Assembly: GCA_025449775.1 (NCBI GenBank)
Contig: JANWIS010000129.1
Span: forward strand, 1 to 24,443
DNA: 24,443 bases
Reading direction: 5' to 3'
Origin: Ignavibacteriaceae bacterium
GTDB taxonomy: Bacteria > Bacteroidota > Ignavibacteria > Ignavibacteriales > Ignavibacteriaceae
Shown: positions 14,683 through 22,667 of the stretch, piece by piece
Numbering within the stretch: position 1 is the stretch's first letter
Layout: each line of letters starts with the position of its first letter
Program-made: the position numbers and the translations under genes
The notes under the pieces: model-generated
What the model was told of the DNA's origin: nothing
The model's database searches: none
What the model saw: the letters and a program-made list of their open reading frames with translations, nothing else

Positions 14683-17274
14683 ATGAAATTCTATAAACTT
14701 ACTTTAGCATTAGTTTCATTTGTAACATTGCTCATATTGATAGGTTACATTTTCTTCCCGGATAAGAACGAAATAAATACAGAAAATAAAAATGAAGCTG
14801 AGTCTAAATTATATCCTAGTGAGTGGTCGTATCTGAAAAAAACCTGGCCTTATTTAGATGCTGATCCGCTTGCATATATTGATGCACTCAAACAAGCACA
14901 CGAGCTTCACCGACAAACAGCCGAACAGAGATTGAGCAAAGGATTAAATGCTGTTGCATGGGAGTTTGCCGGACCAACTAATGTTGGCGGCAGAGTTGTG
15001 GACTTCGAGTTTAATCCACTTAATCCGAATGTTGTTTACGCTGGTTTTGCAACTGGCGGTTTATTTAAATCAATTGATATGGGAATAAGCTGGTTTCCTG
15101 TTTTTGATTCACTTGCAGTTTTAACAATTGGTGATATTGCCGTCGATCCTTTAAATCCTGATATAGTTTATGTTGGAACAGGAGAACCGAACGGAGGACA
15201 TAATAATTTTCCCGGAGGAGGAGTTTTCAAATCTACTGATGCTGGTCTGACATGGAATTTTCTTGGCTTAGCTGAAACAATTTCGATCGGACGAATAATC
15301 ATTCATCCCACAAATACAAATATTATTTATCTCGCTGCAGTCGGTTCTTACTTTGCACCAAATCCTGAAAGAGGAATTTATAAATCAACTGATGGTGGAG
15401 TTTCCTGGAACCAATCACTTTTTGTTTCTGATTCTACAGGTGGAATTGATATTATAATTGATCCGAATAATCCTGACAGGATGATGGCTGCGATGTGGGA
15501 AAGAGTTAGAAGACCAAATTCATCTCATCTTTATGGACCATCAAGCGGCATTTATATAACAACCGATGGCGGAACAAACTGGGTTGAAATTCTTCCATCA
15601 ACAGGATTGCCTGATCCCAATTCACAAAATGTTGGAAGGATAGGATTAGCAATAAGTCAGGTTAATCCTGATATAGTTTATTCTCTTTATATAAGCGGAA
15701 CTGATATAATCAGTGTTTTTAAATCTACAGACTTCGGAACGAGCTGGGTTGATAAAGATCCTGATAACGAATTAAGCAGCAATGGATTTAGCTGGTACTT
15801 CGGTCAAGTTCGCATACATCCTACTAATCCTGATCAAATTTATGTATTAGATGTTGAATTTATGATGTCAACTAATTCAGGTGATAATTGGACTGAAAGA
15901 AATATTTCTCACGTCGATCAACATGCTTTAACTTTTAATCCTGTTGACCCTAACATTGCATTTAGCGGTAATGACGGCGGTATAAATATTTCAACAAATG
16001 CCGGACTTAACTGGGGACCTCCTGCGCAAATTCCTGCAACACAATTTTATGAAATTGGTTTAGATGCAAATAATTCTCTCGCTAGTTACGGAGGAACTCA
16101 GGACAATGGTACTAACAGAACTTCAGATGGAGGATTAAATAACTGGGAACATATTTTTGGCGGCGATGGTTTTTATGTAATTGTTGATTTTACTAATTCA
16201 AATATTATTTATTCTGAATCGCAAAATGGATACCTCGGTAAATCGACTGATGGAGGAAATAGTTTTGATGAAGCTTTAAATGGAATTAATTCAAGCGAAC
16301 CTACAAACTGGAGTACTCCGGTTATTATGGATCCAAACAATAGTAGTGTTCTTTATTATGGAACTGATTTTTTATACAGAACTACTAATGGTGCTGCTAA
16401 CTGGACAAAGATAAGTCCTCAATTAACTGATTGGGTTCCCGGAAGAAGATTAGGAACATTAACAACGATGGCAGTTGCTCCAGCAAATTCAAATGTGATT
16501 TATGTTGGTACGGATGATTCACACATTTGGGTATCAACAGATAATGGTACAAGCTGGACTGAAATTTCTGATGGCTTGCCCGAAAGATGGGTAACACGTG
16601 TTGCAGTTGATCCTGTAAATGAAAGCATTGTGTATGCAACATTCAACGGATTGAAGTGGAAAGATCCTGAATCGCATGTTTTCAGAAGTACGGACAAAGG
16701 CACAACCTGGACTGATATCAGCAGTAATTTACCCGATGCACCTGTAAATGCTTTTGCAGTCGATCCTGTTGAACCATCAAGAATTTATGTTGGCAGTGAT
16801 GTTGGTATGTATGTTAGTTTTAATTCTGGGCAAAGCTGGTTTGTTTTAGGGGAAGGCTTACCAATTCTTCCAATTGGTGATATTGAGATCCATCCGACCA
16901 CACGTGAACTTGTAGCAGGGACTTATGGCAGATCCATGTATAAAATAGATCTCGATCTGGTACCAACATTAGTTGAAACAACTGAACCGATTGTTTCTAA
17001 TTTCCGGCTCGAACAAAATTTCCCGAACCCATTTAATCCTTCAACCAAAATAAAATTCACAATTCCGGAAAATGTAAGAAGTGAAAAGCAGGAAGTAATC
17101 TTAAAAGTTTATGATGTTTTAGGTAATGAAATTGCAACACTTATTAATGAAGAAAAACTTCCGGGCACTTATGAAATATTATTCAATGCAAATAGTTTGA
17201 CGAGCGGAGTTTATTTCTATAAAGTTCAAGCTGGAGACTTGACCGAGACTAAAAAAATGGTATTACTGAAATAG
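14683..17274 (+). CDS. T9SS-exported beta-propeller (BNR/sortilin-like repeat) protein
   Basis: The 863-residue protein has an N-terminal hydrophobic leader (about residues 5-26), a helical stretch to about 90, then a long array of Asp-box/BNR-like units. Visible boxes include STDAGLTW, STDGGVSW, TTDGGTNW, STDFGTSW, STNSGDNW, STNAGLNW, TTNGAANW, STDNGTSW and STDKGTTW, alternating with NPxxPxxxYxGT-type turns. This is the pattern of sortilin/VPS10-type or glycosyl-hydrolase-like 7- to 10-bladed propellers that are surface exposed. Residues about 770-863 are a T9SS type A sorting domain (FRLEQNFPNPFNPSTKIKF, ending MVLLK). The likely location is the outer surface or medium. No sialidase catalytic site was identified, so an adhesive or binding role is as likely as an enzymatic one. 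It may be co-transcribed with the lipoprotein genes around it. Confidence 0.92.
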   Translation: MKFYKLTLALVSFVTLLILIGYIFFPDKNEINTENKNEAESKLYPSEWSYLKKTWPYLDADPLAYIDALKQAHELHRQTAEQRLSKGLNAVAWEFAGPTNVGGRVVDFEFNPLNPNVVYAGFATGGLFKSIDMGISWFPVFDSLAVLTIGDIAVDPLNPDIVYVGTGEPNGGHNNFPGGGVFKSTDAGLTWNFLGLAETISIGRIIIHPTNTNIIYLAAVGSYFAPNPERGIYKSTDGGVSWNQSLFVSDSTGGIDIIIDPNNPDRMMAAMWERVRRPNSSHLYGPSSGIYITTDGGTNWVEILPSTGLPDPNSQNVGRIGLAISQVNPDIVYSLYISGTDIISVFKSTDFGTSWVDKDPDNELSSNGFSWYFGQVRIHPTNPDQIYVLDVEFMMSTNSGDNWTERNISHVDQHALTFNPVDPNIAFSGNDGGINISTNAGLNWGPPAQIPATQFYEIGLDANNSLASYGGTQDNGTNRTSDGGLNNWEHIFGGDGFYVIVDFTNSNIIYSESQNGYLGKSTDGGNSFDEALNGINSSEPTNWSTPVIMDPNNSSVLYYGTDFLYRTTNGAANWTKISPQLTDWVPGRRLGTLTTMAVAPANSNVIYVGTDDSHIWVSTDNGTSWTEISDGLPERWVTRVAVDPVNESIVYATFNGLKWKDPESHVFRSTDKGTTWTDISSNLPDAPVNAFAVDPVEPSRIYVGSDVGMYVSFNSGQSWFVLGEGLPILPIGDIEIHPTTRELVAGTYGRSMYKIDLDLVPTLVETTEPIVSNFRLEQNFPNPFNPSTKIKFTIPENVRSEKQEVILKVYDVLGNEIATLINEEKLPGTYEILFNANSLTSGVYFYKVQAGDLTETKKMVLLK

Positions 17275-17294
17275 CCATCAATAAACACAGGAAT

Positions 17295-17840
17295 ATGCGG
17301 GTTACGATATATAAAAAATATATCAGGTATTTTCCTGCAATACTTTTTTTATTTAGTTGTTTAATTTCCTGCGATCACGGCATTGAACCAAAACCTGTAT
17401 TAAAAGAACCACCCGGTTTCAGCGGAACAGTTACATTTATCAGGGCCTGGCCAGATAGTGTAAAAAGAACTTTCGTCGTTGTTTTTGAGAACGACCTTCT
17501 TACTCCCGGAGATTTTACAATTGCCAACCTCAAATATTTAAGCCGGGAAATTCCATTCGGAGTTCAAAGCTATTCATTCAACTCACTTGATTCAGCATAC
17601 ATTCCAATGACACCAGGTCCGTTTCCACCAGGCAATTATGAATATGTCGCTGTTGTACAACAGTCAACAGAACAGTTATCTCTCTTAAGAAAAGACTGGT
17701 ATGTTTCCGGACTTTATTATGCAAACGGCGATACAACTCAGCCAGGCACAATGGTAATTCCAGACAGTGCATTTGTTAAATTCATTAATATCAATGTTGA
17801 TTTTGATAATCCGCCGCCACAACCACCAGGTGGTAATTGA
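17295..17840 (+). CDS. lipoprotein paired with the downstream TonB-dependent receptor
   Basis: The 181-residue protein has a leader ending in an SPII lipobox (CLISC, Cys about 26), so it is a lipoprotein. The mature part looks like a small beta-sandwich: GFSGTVTFIRAWPDSVKRTF, then strands through YVAVVQQSTEQL, and it ends in a Pro-rich tail (PPPQPPGGN). I cannot name the family with confidence. It lies 20 bases after the propeller gene, and its stop overlaps the TTG start of the TonB-dependent receptor (TTGA at 17837-17840). Such coupling suggests that the two act together, for example as a surface substrate-binding lipoprotein with its receptor. The substrate is unknown. The last codons form a short hairpin holding the receptor ribosome site. 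Confidence 0.8.
   Translation: MRVTIYKKYIRYFPAILFLFSCLISCDHGIEPKPVLKEPPGFSGTVTFIRAWPDSVKRTFVVVFENDLLTPGDFTIANLKYLSREIPFGVQSYSFNSLDSAYIPMTPGPFPPGNYEYVAVVQQSTEQLSLLRKDWYVSGLYYANGDTTQPGTMVIPDSAFVKFININVDFDNPPPQPPGGN
17822..17834 (+). promoter_or_regulatory. hairpin containing the ribosome site of the receptor gene
   Basis: ACCAC (17822-17826) and GTGGT (17830-17834) can pair around a CAG loop. The AGGTGG ribosome site (17828-17833) lies in the loop and 3' arm, three bases before the TTG at 17837. A ribosome reading the lipoprotein to its stop would open it, which would couple the two genes. Confidence 0.4.
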
Positions 17841-20044
17841 AAAAATATTTGAGTACAACACTTTCAAAATATTTATTGTGTGTAATTATTCTCGCACTGA
17901 TTACACTAATTAATTTAAACGACATTTACGCTCAGACTTATAATATAGATGGAACTGTGTCTAATTCACATCTAATTCCGATAGCCGGAGTAAATGTATC
18001 AGTGTTAAATACCAATTACGGTTCTGCAACTGATGAGCAGGGTAGATATGAAATAAAAAATCTTTCACAGGGAATTTATACAATCGAGTTTTCAGCAATT
18101 GGATTTGAAAAACTTAAGCTTGATAGCATTATCATCAACGATGAATCAATCACACTAAATATTATGCTTACAGAAATAATATTTGAGTCTGAAGAAGTTT
18201 TGATAACCGCGGGAAAATATGAACAGAAAAAATCTGAGTTGCCTGTAAGTTCGGAAATATTATATGGTAAAGAATTTACAGATAGAAACTTCAGTAACCT
18301 TGAAGATGCAATCAGGTTTGTTCCGGGGGTGATAATGACAGAAGACCAGGTCAGTATAAGAGGTTCAAGCGGTTACAGCAGAGGTTCAGGTTCGAGGGCA
18401 TTGGTTGCAATTGATGGTCTGCCATTTAACACAGGTGATACAGGCGAAATTGTTTGGGAAATGATTCCCGTTACAGAACTACAAAGAGTTGAAATCATTA
18501 AAGGACCTGCAAGCTCGCTTTATGGTTCATCAGCTATTGGTGGAGTTATAAATGCTCTTACAAAAAATATTTCAGACAAGCCTACAACTATTATCAATGG
18601 TTTTTATGGAATCTATGATAGTCCTTATTATTCAGAATGGGATTGGTCAGGCGAGAAAAGACCATTTAATGGACTGACTTTATCTCACTCTAATGAGTTT
18701 GATAATTTTGGTTTTAACATTTCGTTTACCAGATTGGAGGAATCCGGTTATAAACAAGATGATGACTTTAAAAAATACATCGGTTTTCTAAAAACTGTTT
18801 ATAACTTCACAACGGTTTCATCTCTAACTTTTATTGCAAATAGTTTTAATAAACAGGCAGGAAATTTTCTTTACTGGAAAGATTCACACAATGCACTCAT
18901 TCCTCCTGATCAAAATCTCGGTGATAGAATTGAAACAAACCGTTACTTATTTGGATTGATATTTAAAACGTTAATTAGTGATAAAACAATTCTAAATGTA
19001 AAAACAAGTTATTACAGGAATTATTTTAAAGACAATGAAACCAATCCGAATGAATCGACTTCAAATCTGTATCGGGGCGAAATTCAATTAAACACAAGTG
19101 TAAATGATTTTATTATTCTTACTGGAGGATTGGATGGAAATTTTTCTACCGTTAATTCAACCCTGTTTGGAAACCCTGAAGCTTTTGGAATCGGTTCATA
19201 CTTGGTAGGCGATATTAATTTTAATTTTTCATTAATAGTCAGCATGGGTATAAGATATGATTACAGCAAGCTTGATACTTTAAATGGAGCCGGAGCTATC
19301 TCACCAAAACTTGGACTTAATTACAGACTTTTCGAAGAATTAATTTTGAGATCATCTATAGGAACAGGTTTCAGAGCACCAACTCTTTCTGAAGCTTTTA
19401 CTTCCACTTCAACAGGAGGTATTACTGTTAAACCAAATCCAAACATCAAAGCAGAACACAATCTTACATTCGAGTTAGGAATTAATTATACTCCTTTTGC
19501 TCCGCTAAATCTTGATCTCGCATTTTTCCAGAGTGAATATTATGATTTAATTGAACCCGGTATTGATCCTTCTGATGGTTTAGTTTTTTTTAGCAATGTT
19601 GTCAGAGCAAGAATCCAGGGATACGAAGCTGCTGCTGTTTTTGAGATGATACAAAACCAATTGTCATTATCGTTCGGATATACTTATTTGTGGACACAAG
19701 ACCTCGAAAAAGATGAAGAATTAAGATATCGTCCTCGTCATGTTCTTTACTCATCGATTGAGTTCAGAAAATGGAATTTCGAATTAGGTATAAACTTCAG
19801 ATACACAAGCAGAGTTGAAGAAATTGATGAAGAATTAGTTGACCTGGGAATTGTAGTTGATGGAGATCTACGTGTTCCGGTTTATACGACTGATGTTAAT
19901 TTAGGTTATAACTTTTATTCCTTTGATTTACCTTTGAATGTTTATTTAAATATAAAAAACATTTTTAATTATAATTATGTTGAACTGATTGGAAATCTCA
20001 GGCAAATAAGAAGTTATTCATTTGGTTTCAATTTGAGTTTTTAA
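17837..20044 (+). CDS. TonB-dependent receptor with carboxypeptidase-regulatory-like domain
   Basis: The 735-residue protein starts at TTG overlapping the preceding stop. A signal peptide ends near IYAQ (about residue 33). Residues about 35-118 form a CarboxypepD_reg-like domain (NIDGTVSNSHLIPIAGVNVSV...GRYEIKNLSQGIYTIEFSAIGFE). The plug domain at about 130-235 has VPGVIMTEDQVSIRGSSGYSRGSGSRALVAIDG and the VEIIKGPASSLYGSSAIGGVI motif. The rest is an outer-membrane beta-barrel ending in aromatic YSFGFNLSF, a correct barrel terminus. These receptors import ligands such as siderophores, cobalamin or glycans with TonB energy. Homologs of the BtuB/FepA type are the closest by motif, but the ligand is unassigned. 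The lipoprotein immediately upstream is its likely partner. A 119-base gap with no terminator precedes the next gene. Confidence 0.95.
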   Translation: MKKYLSTTLSKYLLCVIILALITLINLNDIYAQTYNIDGTVSNSHLIPIAGVNVSVLNTNYGSATDEQGRYEIKNLSQGIYTIEFSAIGFEKLKLDSIIINDESITLNIMLTEIIFESEEVLITAGKYEQKKSELPVSSEILYGKEFTDRNFSNLEDAIRFVPGVIMTEDQVSIRGSSGYSRGSGSRALVAIDGLPFNTGDTGEIVWEMIPVTELQRVEIIKGPASSLYGSSAIGGVINALTKNISDKPTTIINGFYGIYDSPYYSEWDWSGEKRPFNGLTLSHSNEFDNFGFNISFTRLEESGYKQDDDFKKYIGFLKTVYNFTTVSSLTFIANSFNKQAGNFLYWKDSHNALIPPDQNLGDRIETNRYLFGLIFKTLISDKTILNVKTSYYRNYFKDNETNPNESTSNLYRGEIQLNTSVNDFIILTGGLDGNFSTVNSTLFGNPEAFGIGSYLVGDINFNFSLIVSMGIRYDYSKLDTLNGAGAISPKLGLNYRLFEELILRSSIGTGFRAPTLSEAFTSTSTGGITVKPNPNIKAEHNLTFELGINYTPFAPLNLDLAFFQSEYYDLIEPGIDPSDGLVFFSNVVRARIQGYEAAAVFEMIQNQLSLSFGYTYLWTQDLEKDEELRYRPRHVLYSSIEFRKWNFELGINFRYTSRVEEIDEELVDLGIVVDGDLRVPVYTTDVNLGYNFYSFDLPLNVYLNIKNIFNYNYVELIGNLRQIRSYSFGFNLSF

Positions 20045-20163
20045 TTAACTCCACGTTACTTTCACTTGCATTTTATAATTTAAATTTGAAACTTGAACTC
20101 AATGAAAAAGTATTGAATGTGTTAATAGGCTTAAGGATTTTTAAAATTAACTGAGGTTGATAA

Positions 20164-21252
20164 ATGAAAAAATTGATTGTAGTTTTTAGCTGCTTTGCAA
20201 TATTAGGGATTGCAAATGCTCAGCAGGCAAACGATTATTTTCCAGCACAAACGGGGTTTGGATGGAATTTCAAAGTGACACCTTTGGACTCACTCAATAA
20301 TCCGATACCTTCTGCATCTGTATTCAGAGTTGATTCATTTGCATCAGTAACAAACTTCAATGGCAAGCTTGCTAATATTGTCCCAACAAAATATGGTCCC
20401 TTGCAGACAATTCTTGTTCAACCTTTTACGGATTCATTATTCTATAGTCCTGAAGGAACAAATGGTTTCGAATATTTTAATATAAGCCGGATTGATGAAT
20501 TTCTGATTCAACTGGATTCGCTACAGCTCGATCCAAACTTTAGCTTTCTCGATTTCTTTACTTCACTTCAAGACTGGTATTCTGTTTATAGATTTGCAGC
20601 AAATGTAAATTCAGAATACACTCTTATATTAGTTGATACAACTATCAGCACTTATCCGCTCAGGTTTGAATACCTTGCACAAAGACTCCAGGATGAAACA
20701 ATAGAAACTGTTTTAGGAAATTTTAATTGTAAAAAATTTCTTACAGAATGGAAAGTTTCATACTTGTTTCTTCCGCCTCCTTTTCCTCCGATTGAGTTAA
20801 TTAATACTAAAGATTCTATCTGGATTGCTCCTGATAACTGGGTAGTCCAGGATATTATTCCAACTCAGCATTTTGATTTGACTACAGTTGGAATTGGAGT
20901 AGTTACAATTCCCGGACTTGAAACAAAACTAACTGATGAAATTGTTTCAGTTAAAAATGAAGAACCAATTGCCAGTGAATTTATTCTGGAACAAAATTAT
21001 CCAAATCCGTTTAATCCAAGTACGAAAATAAAATTTGCTGTTCCGTCAAACTTCAAAAGTGAAATGTCAAACGTTTCTTTAAAAGTTTATAATGTATTAG
21101 GGAATGAAGTTGCAGTTCTTGTAAATGAAGAAAAATCTGAAGGTAGTTACGAGGTTGAATTTACTGGAACTGGGTTAGCAAGCGGAATTTATTTTTACAA
21201 ACTGCAAGCTGGTTCCTTCATTGAAACAAGGAAAATGATTTTATTGAAATAA
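20164..21252 (+). CDS. T9SS-exported protein of unknown function
   Basis: The 362-residue product has a signal peptide ending at ANAQ (about residue 19-20). Residues about 20-260 are a beta-rich region with YFPAQTGFGWNFKV near the start, CKKFLTEWKVSYLF in the middle and WVVQDIIPTQHFD near the end; I do not recognise a named family. Residues about 270-362 are a T9SS type A sorting domain (FILEQNYPNPFNPSTKIKF, ending MILLK), so it is exported to the cell surface or medium. Strong similarity of its sorting domain to that of the propeller protein upstream is visible. A GAGG site (20153-20156) precedes the ATG. It follows the receptor gene by 119 bases and ends shortly before the strong terminator at 21277-21310, so it is probably the last gene of the envelope operon. 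Confidence 0.85.
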   Translation: MKKLIVVFSCFAILGIANAQQANDYFPAQTGFGWNFKVTPLDSLNNPIPSASVFRVDSFASVTNFNGKLANIVPTKYGPLQTILVQPFTDSLFYSPEGTNGFEYFNISRIDEFLIQLDSLQLDPNFSFLDFFTSLQDWYSVYRFAANVNSEYTLILVDTTISTYPLRFEYLAQRLQDETIETVLGNFNCKKFLTEWKVSYLFLPPPFPPIELINTKDSIWIAPDNWVVQDIIPTQHFDLTTVGIGVVTIPGLETKLTDEIVSVKNEEPIASEFILEQNYPNPFNPSTKIKFAVPSNFKSEMSNVSLKVYNVLGNEVAVLVNEEKSEGSYEVEFTGTGLASGIYFYKLQAGSFIETRKMILLK

Positions 21253-21276
21253 ATTTAATCTCTGCACAATAATATC

Positions 21277-21310
21277 ACCCTCATCTATGAAAATAGGTGA
21301 GGGTTTTTTT
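21277..21310 (+). terminator. intrinsic terminator, 12-bp stem with GAAA loop
   Basis: ACCCTCATCTAT (21277-21288) pairs with ATAGGTGAGGGT (21293-21304), with one T-G pair, around the stable GAAA tetraloop at 21289-21292, and the T-run 21304-21310 follows. It lies 24 bases after the stop of the T9SS protein gene and ends the envelope operon. Confidence 0.93.
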
Positions 21311-21348
21311 ATGAGAAGTTAAAAGTTATTTATTATTTTATTATTAAG

Positions 21349-21362
21349 ACTAATTAATTAGT
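21349..21362. repeat. 14-bp perfect palindrome upstream of the cyclase gene
   Basis: ACTAATTAATTAGT is its own reverse complement and lies 33 bases before the cyclase ATG, in the gap after the terminator. It has the size and symmetry of a dimeric regulator site. AT-rich palindromes arise by chance in such DNA, so this is only a candidate operator. Confidence 0.35.
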
Positions 21363-21395
21363 GTTGAAAGTTTTTCCGTCATCACTTTTTTATAG

Positions 21396-22484
21396 ATGTA
21401 TAAACAAACCAAACTAAAAGAAAACTTACAGCAAATAGGACTCATCTGTGTGTTGTGGATAATCTGCATGTTTTTCTATAGCCTGATTATTTACTTTACC
21501 ATCGATGAACTCGAACCTGAAATAATAAATTTTACTCAAGAAATGATCTCCGGATTTATTTTAGGTTTATTATTTGGGTTGACAAATGGTTGCCTTGAAG
21601 TATTCATCTTTAAGCAACGATTTAAAAGAATAAAATTTGGATATACGGTTTTATTAAAAACGAACTTGTTTATTGGTGCCTTCGTTCTTACCGTTATAAT
21701 TTTTATTCTTATTAAAAATAATATTCTGGCTCCTATTGGATTATTTGGGAAGCCTCAAGAAAATGAAATCCTAGAATTTTTTGGCTCTCCTGTTTTCCTT
21801 AAACATGGACTCTATGCAATTCTTTTTAGCTTTGGAATAAATTTCTTTCTTCAGATTGACAAAAAAATGGGTAAGGATGTTCTGTTTAATTTATTCTTGG
21901 GAAAATTTCATCGTCCGCGAAAGCAGGAAAAAATAATAATGTTTTTAGACCTCGTATCTTCTACAACAATTGCAGAGAAAATAGGAGATCAAAAATACAG
22001 CGCATTCTTAAAGGACTATTTCTTTGACCTCGATGAACTAATAGTCGAATCAAAGGGAGCTGTTTATCAATATGTTGGAGATGAAGTAGTAGTTTTATGG
22101 GATGTTAATGACGGGGTTGAAAATAATAATTGTATCAGGAGTTATTATGAATCACAAAAAAGTATTTATAAAAAGAAAGAAAAATATTTAGAGTTGTATA
22201 GCGTATTTCCTCAATTTAAAGCAGGGATACATTTTGGTGAAGTTGTTGTTACAGAAGTTGGCGGATCAAAATCTGAAATAGCTTATCATGGTGATAATAT
22301 GAATACCGCATCAAGACTTTGTGCTGCAGCAAAAACTGATAGTAATGGTTTGTTAATTTCTGCTGAACTGCTTAGCTGTTTGCAGTATATAGATGAATCT
22401 TACAGTGTTGAATCAGTTGGCTTGATAAAATTTAAAGGAAAAGAGCATGATATTGCTGCATTTTCTGTTAACGCGAAAAACTAG
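21396..22484 (+). CDS. membrane class III adenylate/guanylate cyclase domain protein
   Basis: The 362-residue protein has four predicted transmembrane helices (about residues 13-36, 50-72, 88-107, 138-154) and a C-terminal class III nucleotidyl cyclase domain (about 178-330). Metal-binding Asp185 (MFLDLVSST) and Asp229 (YVGDEVVV) and the transition-state Asn303 and Arg307 (MNTASR) are present. The two residues that normally choose the purine are not canonical: Gln225 stands where Lys is expected, and Ala296 where Asp is expected. Which cyclic nucleotide it makes, if any, is therefore open, although a full metal and transition-state set suggests a live enzyme. Bacteroidota have many domains of this type. 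The gene follows the terminator and probably has its own promoter. Confidence 0.9.
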   Translation: MYKQTKLKENLQQIGLICVLWIICMFFYSLIIYFTIDELEPEIINFTQEMISGFILGLLFGLTNGCLEVFIFKQRFKRIKFGYTVLLKTNLFIGAFVLTVIIFILIKNNILAPIGLFGKPQENEILEFFGSPVFLKHGLYAILFSFGINFFLQIDKKMGKDVLFNLFLGKFHRPRKQEKIIMFLDLVSSTTIAEKIGDQKYSAFLKDYFFDLDELIVESKGAVYQYVGDEVVVLWDVNDGVENNNCIRSYYESQKSIYKKKEKYLELYSVFPQFKAGIHFGEVVVTEVGGSKSEIAYHGDNMNTASRLCAAAKTDSNGLLISAELLSCLQYIDESYSVESVGLIKFKGKEHDIAAFSVNAKN

Positions 22485-22567
22485 TGAGAATTGATGAAAA
22501 AAAATCTTTTACAATAATTTTTAACGAATAAAATTTCCATCCATACATTTCTTTATCCGTTGAAAAC

Positions 22568-22586
22568 AAAATGACTCCGTCATTTT
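22568..22586. repeat. short inverted repeat after the cyclase gene
   Basis: AAAATGAC (22568-22575) and GTCATTTT (22579-22586) form an 8-bp stem with a 3-base loop, 84 bases after the cyclase stop and followed by T-rich sequence. It could be a weak terminator for the cyclase gene. The rest of the 183-base gap (22485-22667) is AT-rich; I see no convincing promoter pair in it, though one must lie in or before it. Confidence 0.35.
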
Positions 22587-22656
22587 TATTTGTGTTCATT
22601 TTTAGGTTTTTATTGTATAGACTAAATGTGATTATTTTATTAAGCAATTTTTATAT

Positions 22657-22663
22657 GAGGTGG
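22657..22663 (+). promoter_or_regulatory. ribosome binding site that fixes the start of the last gene
   Basis: GAGGTGG lies four bases before the ATG at 22668. It supports that ATG rather than the ATG at 22571, which begins a different, overlapping frame. Confidence 0.7.
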
Positions 22664-22667
22664 TCAA

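Noticed and set aside
14947..16960. Tandem DNA repeat in the large propeller gene
   Set aside because: The repeats are at protein level only (Asp-box units); the DNA copies have diverged and no CRISPR-like spacing or identical unit is present.
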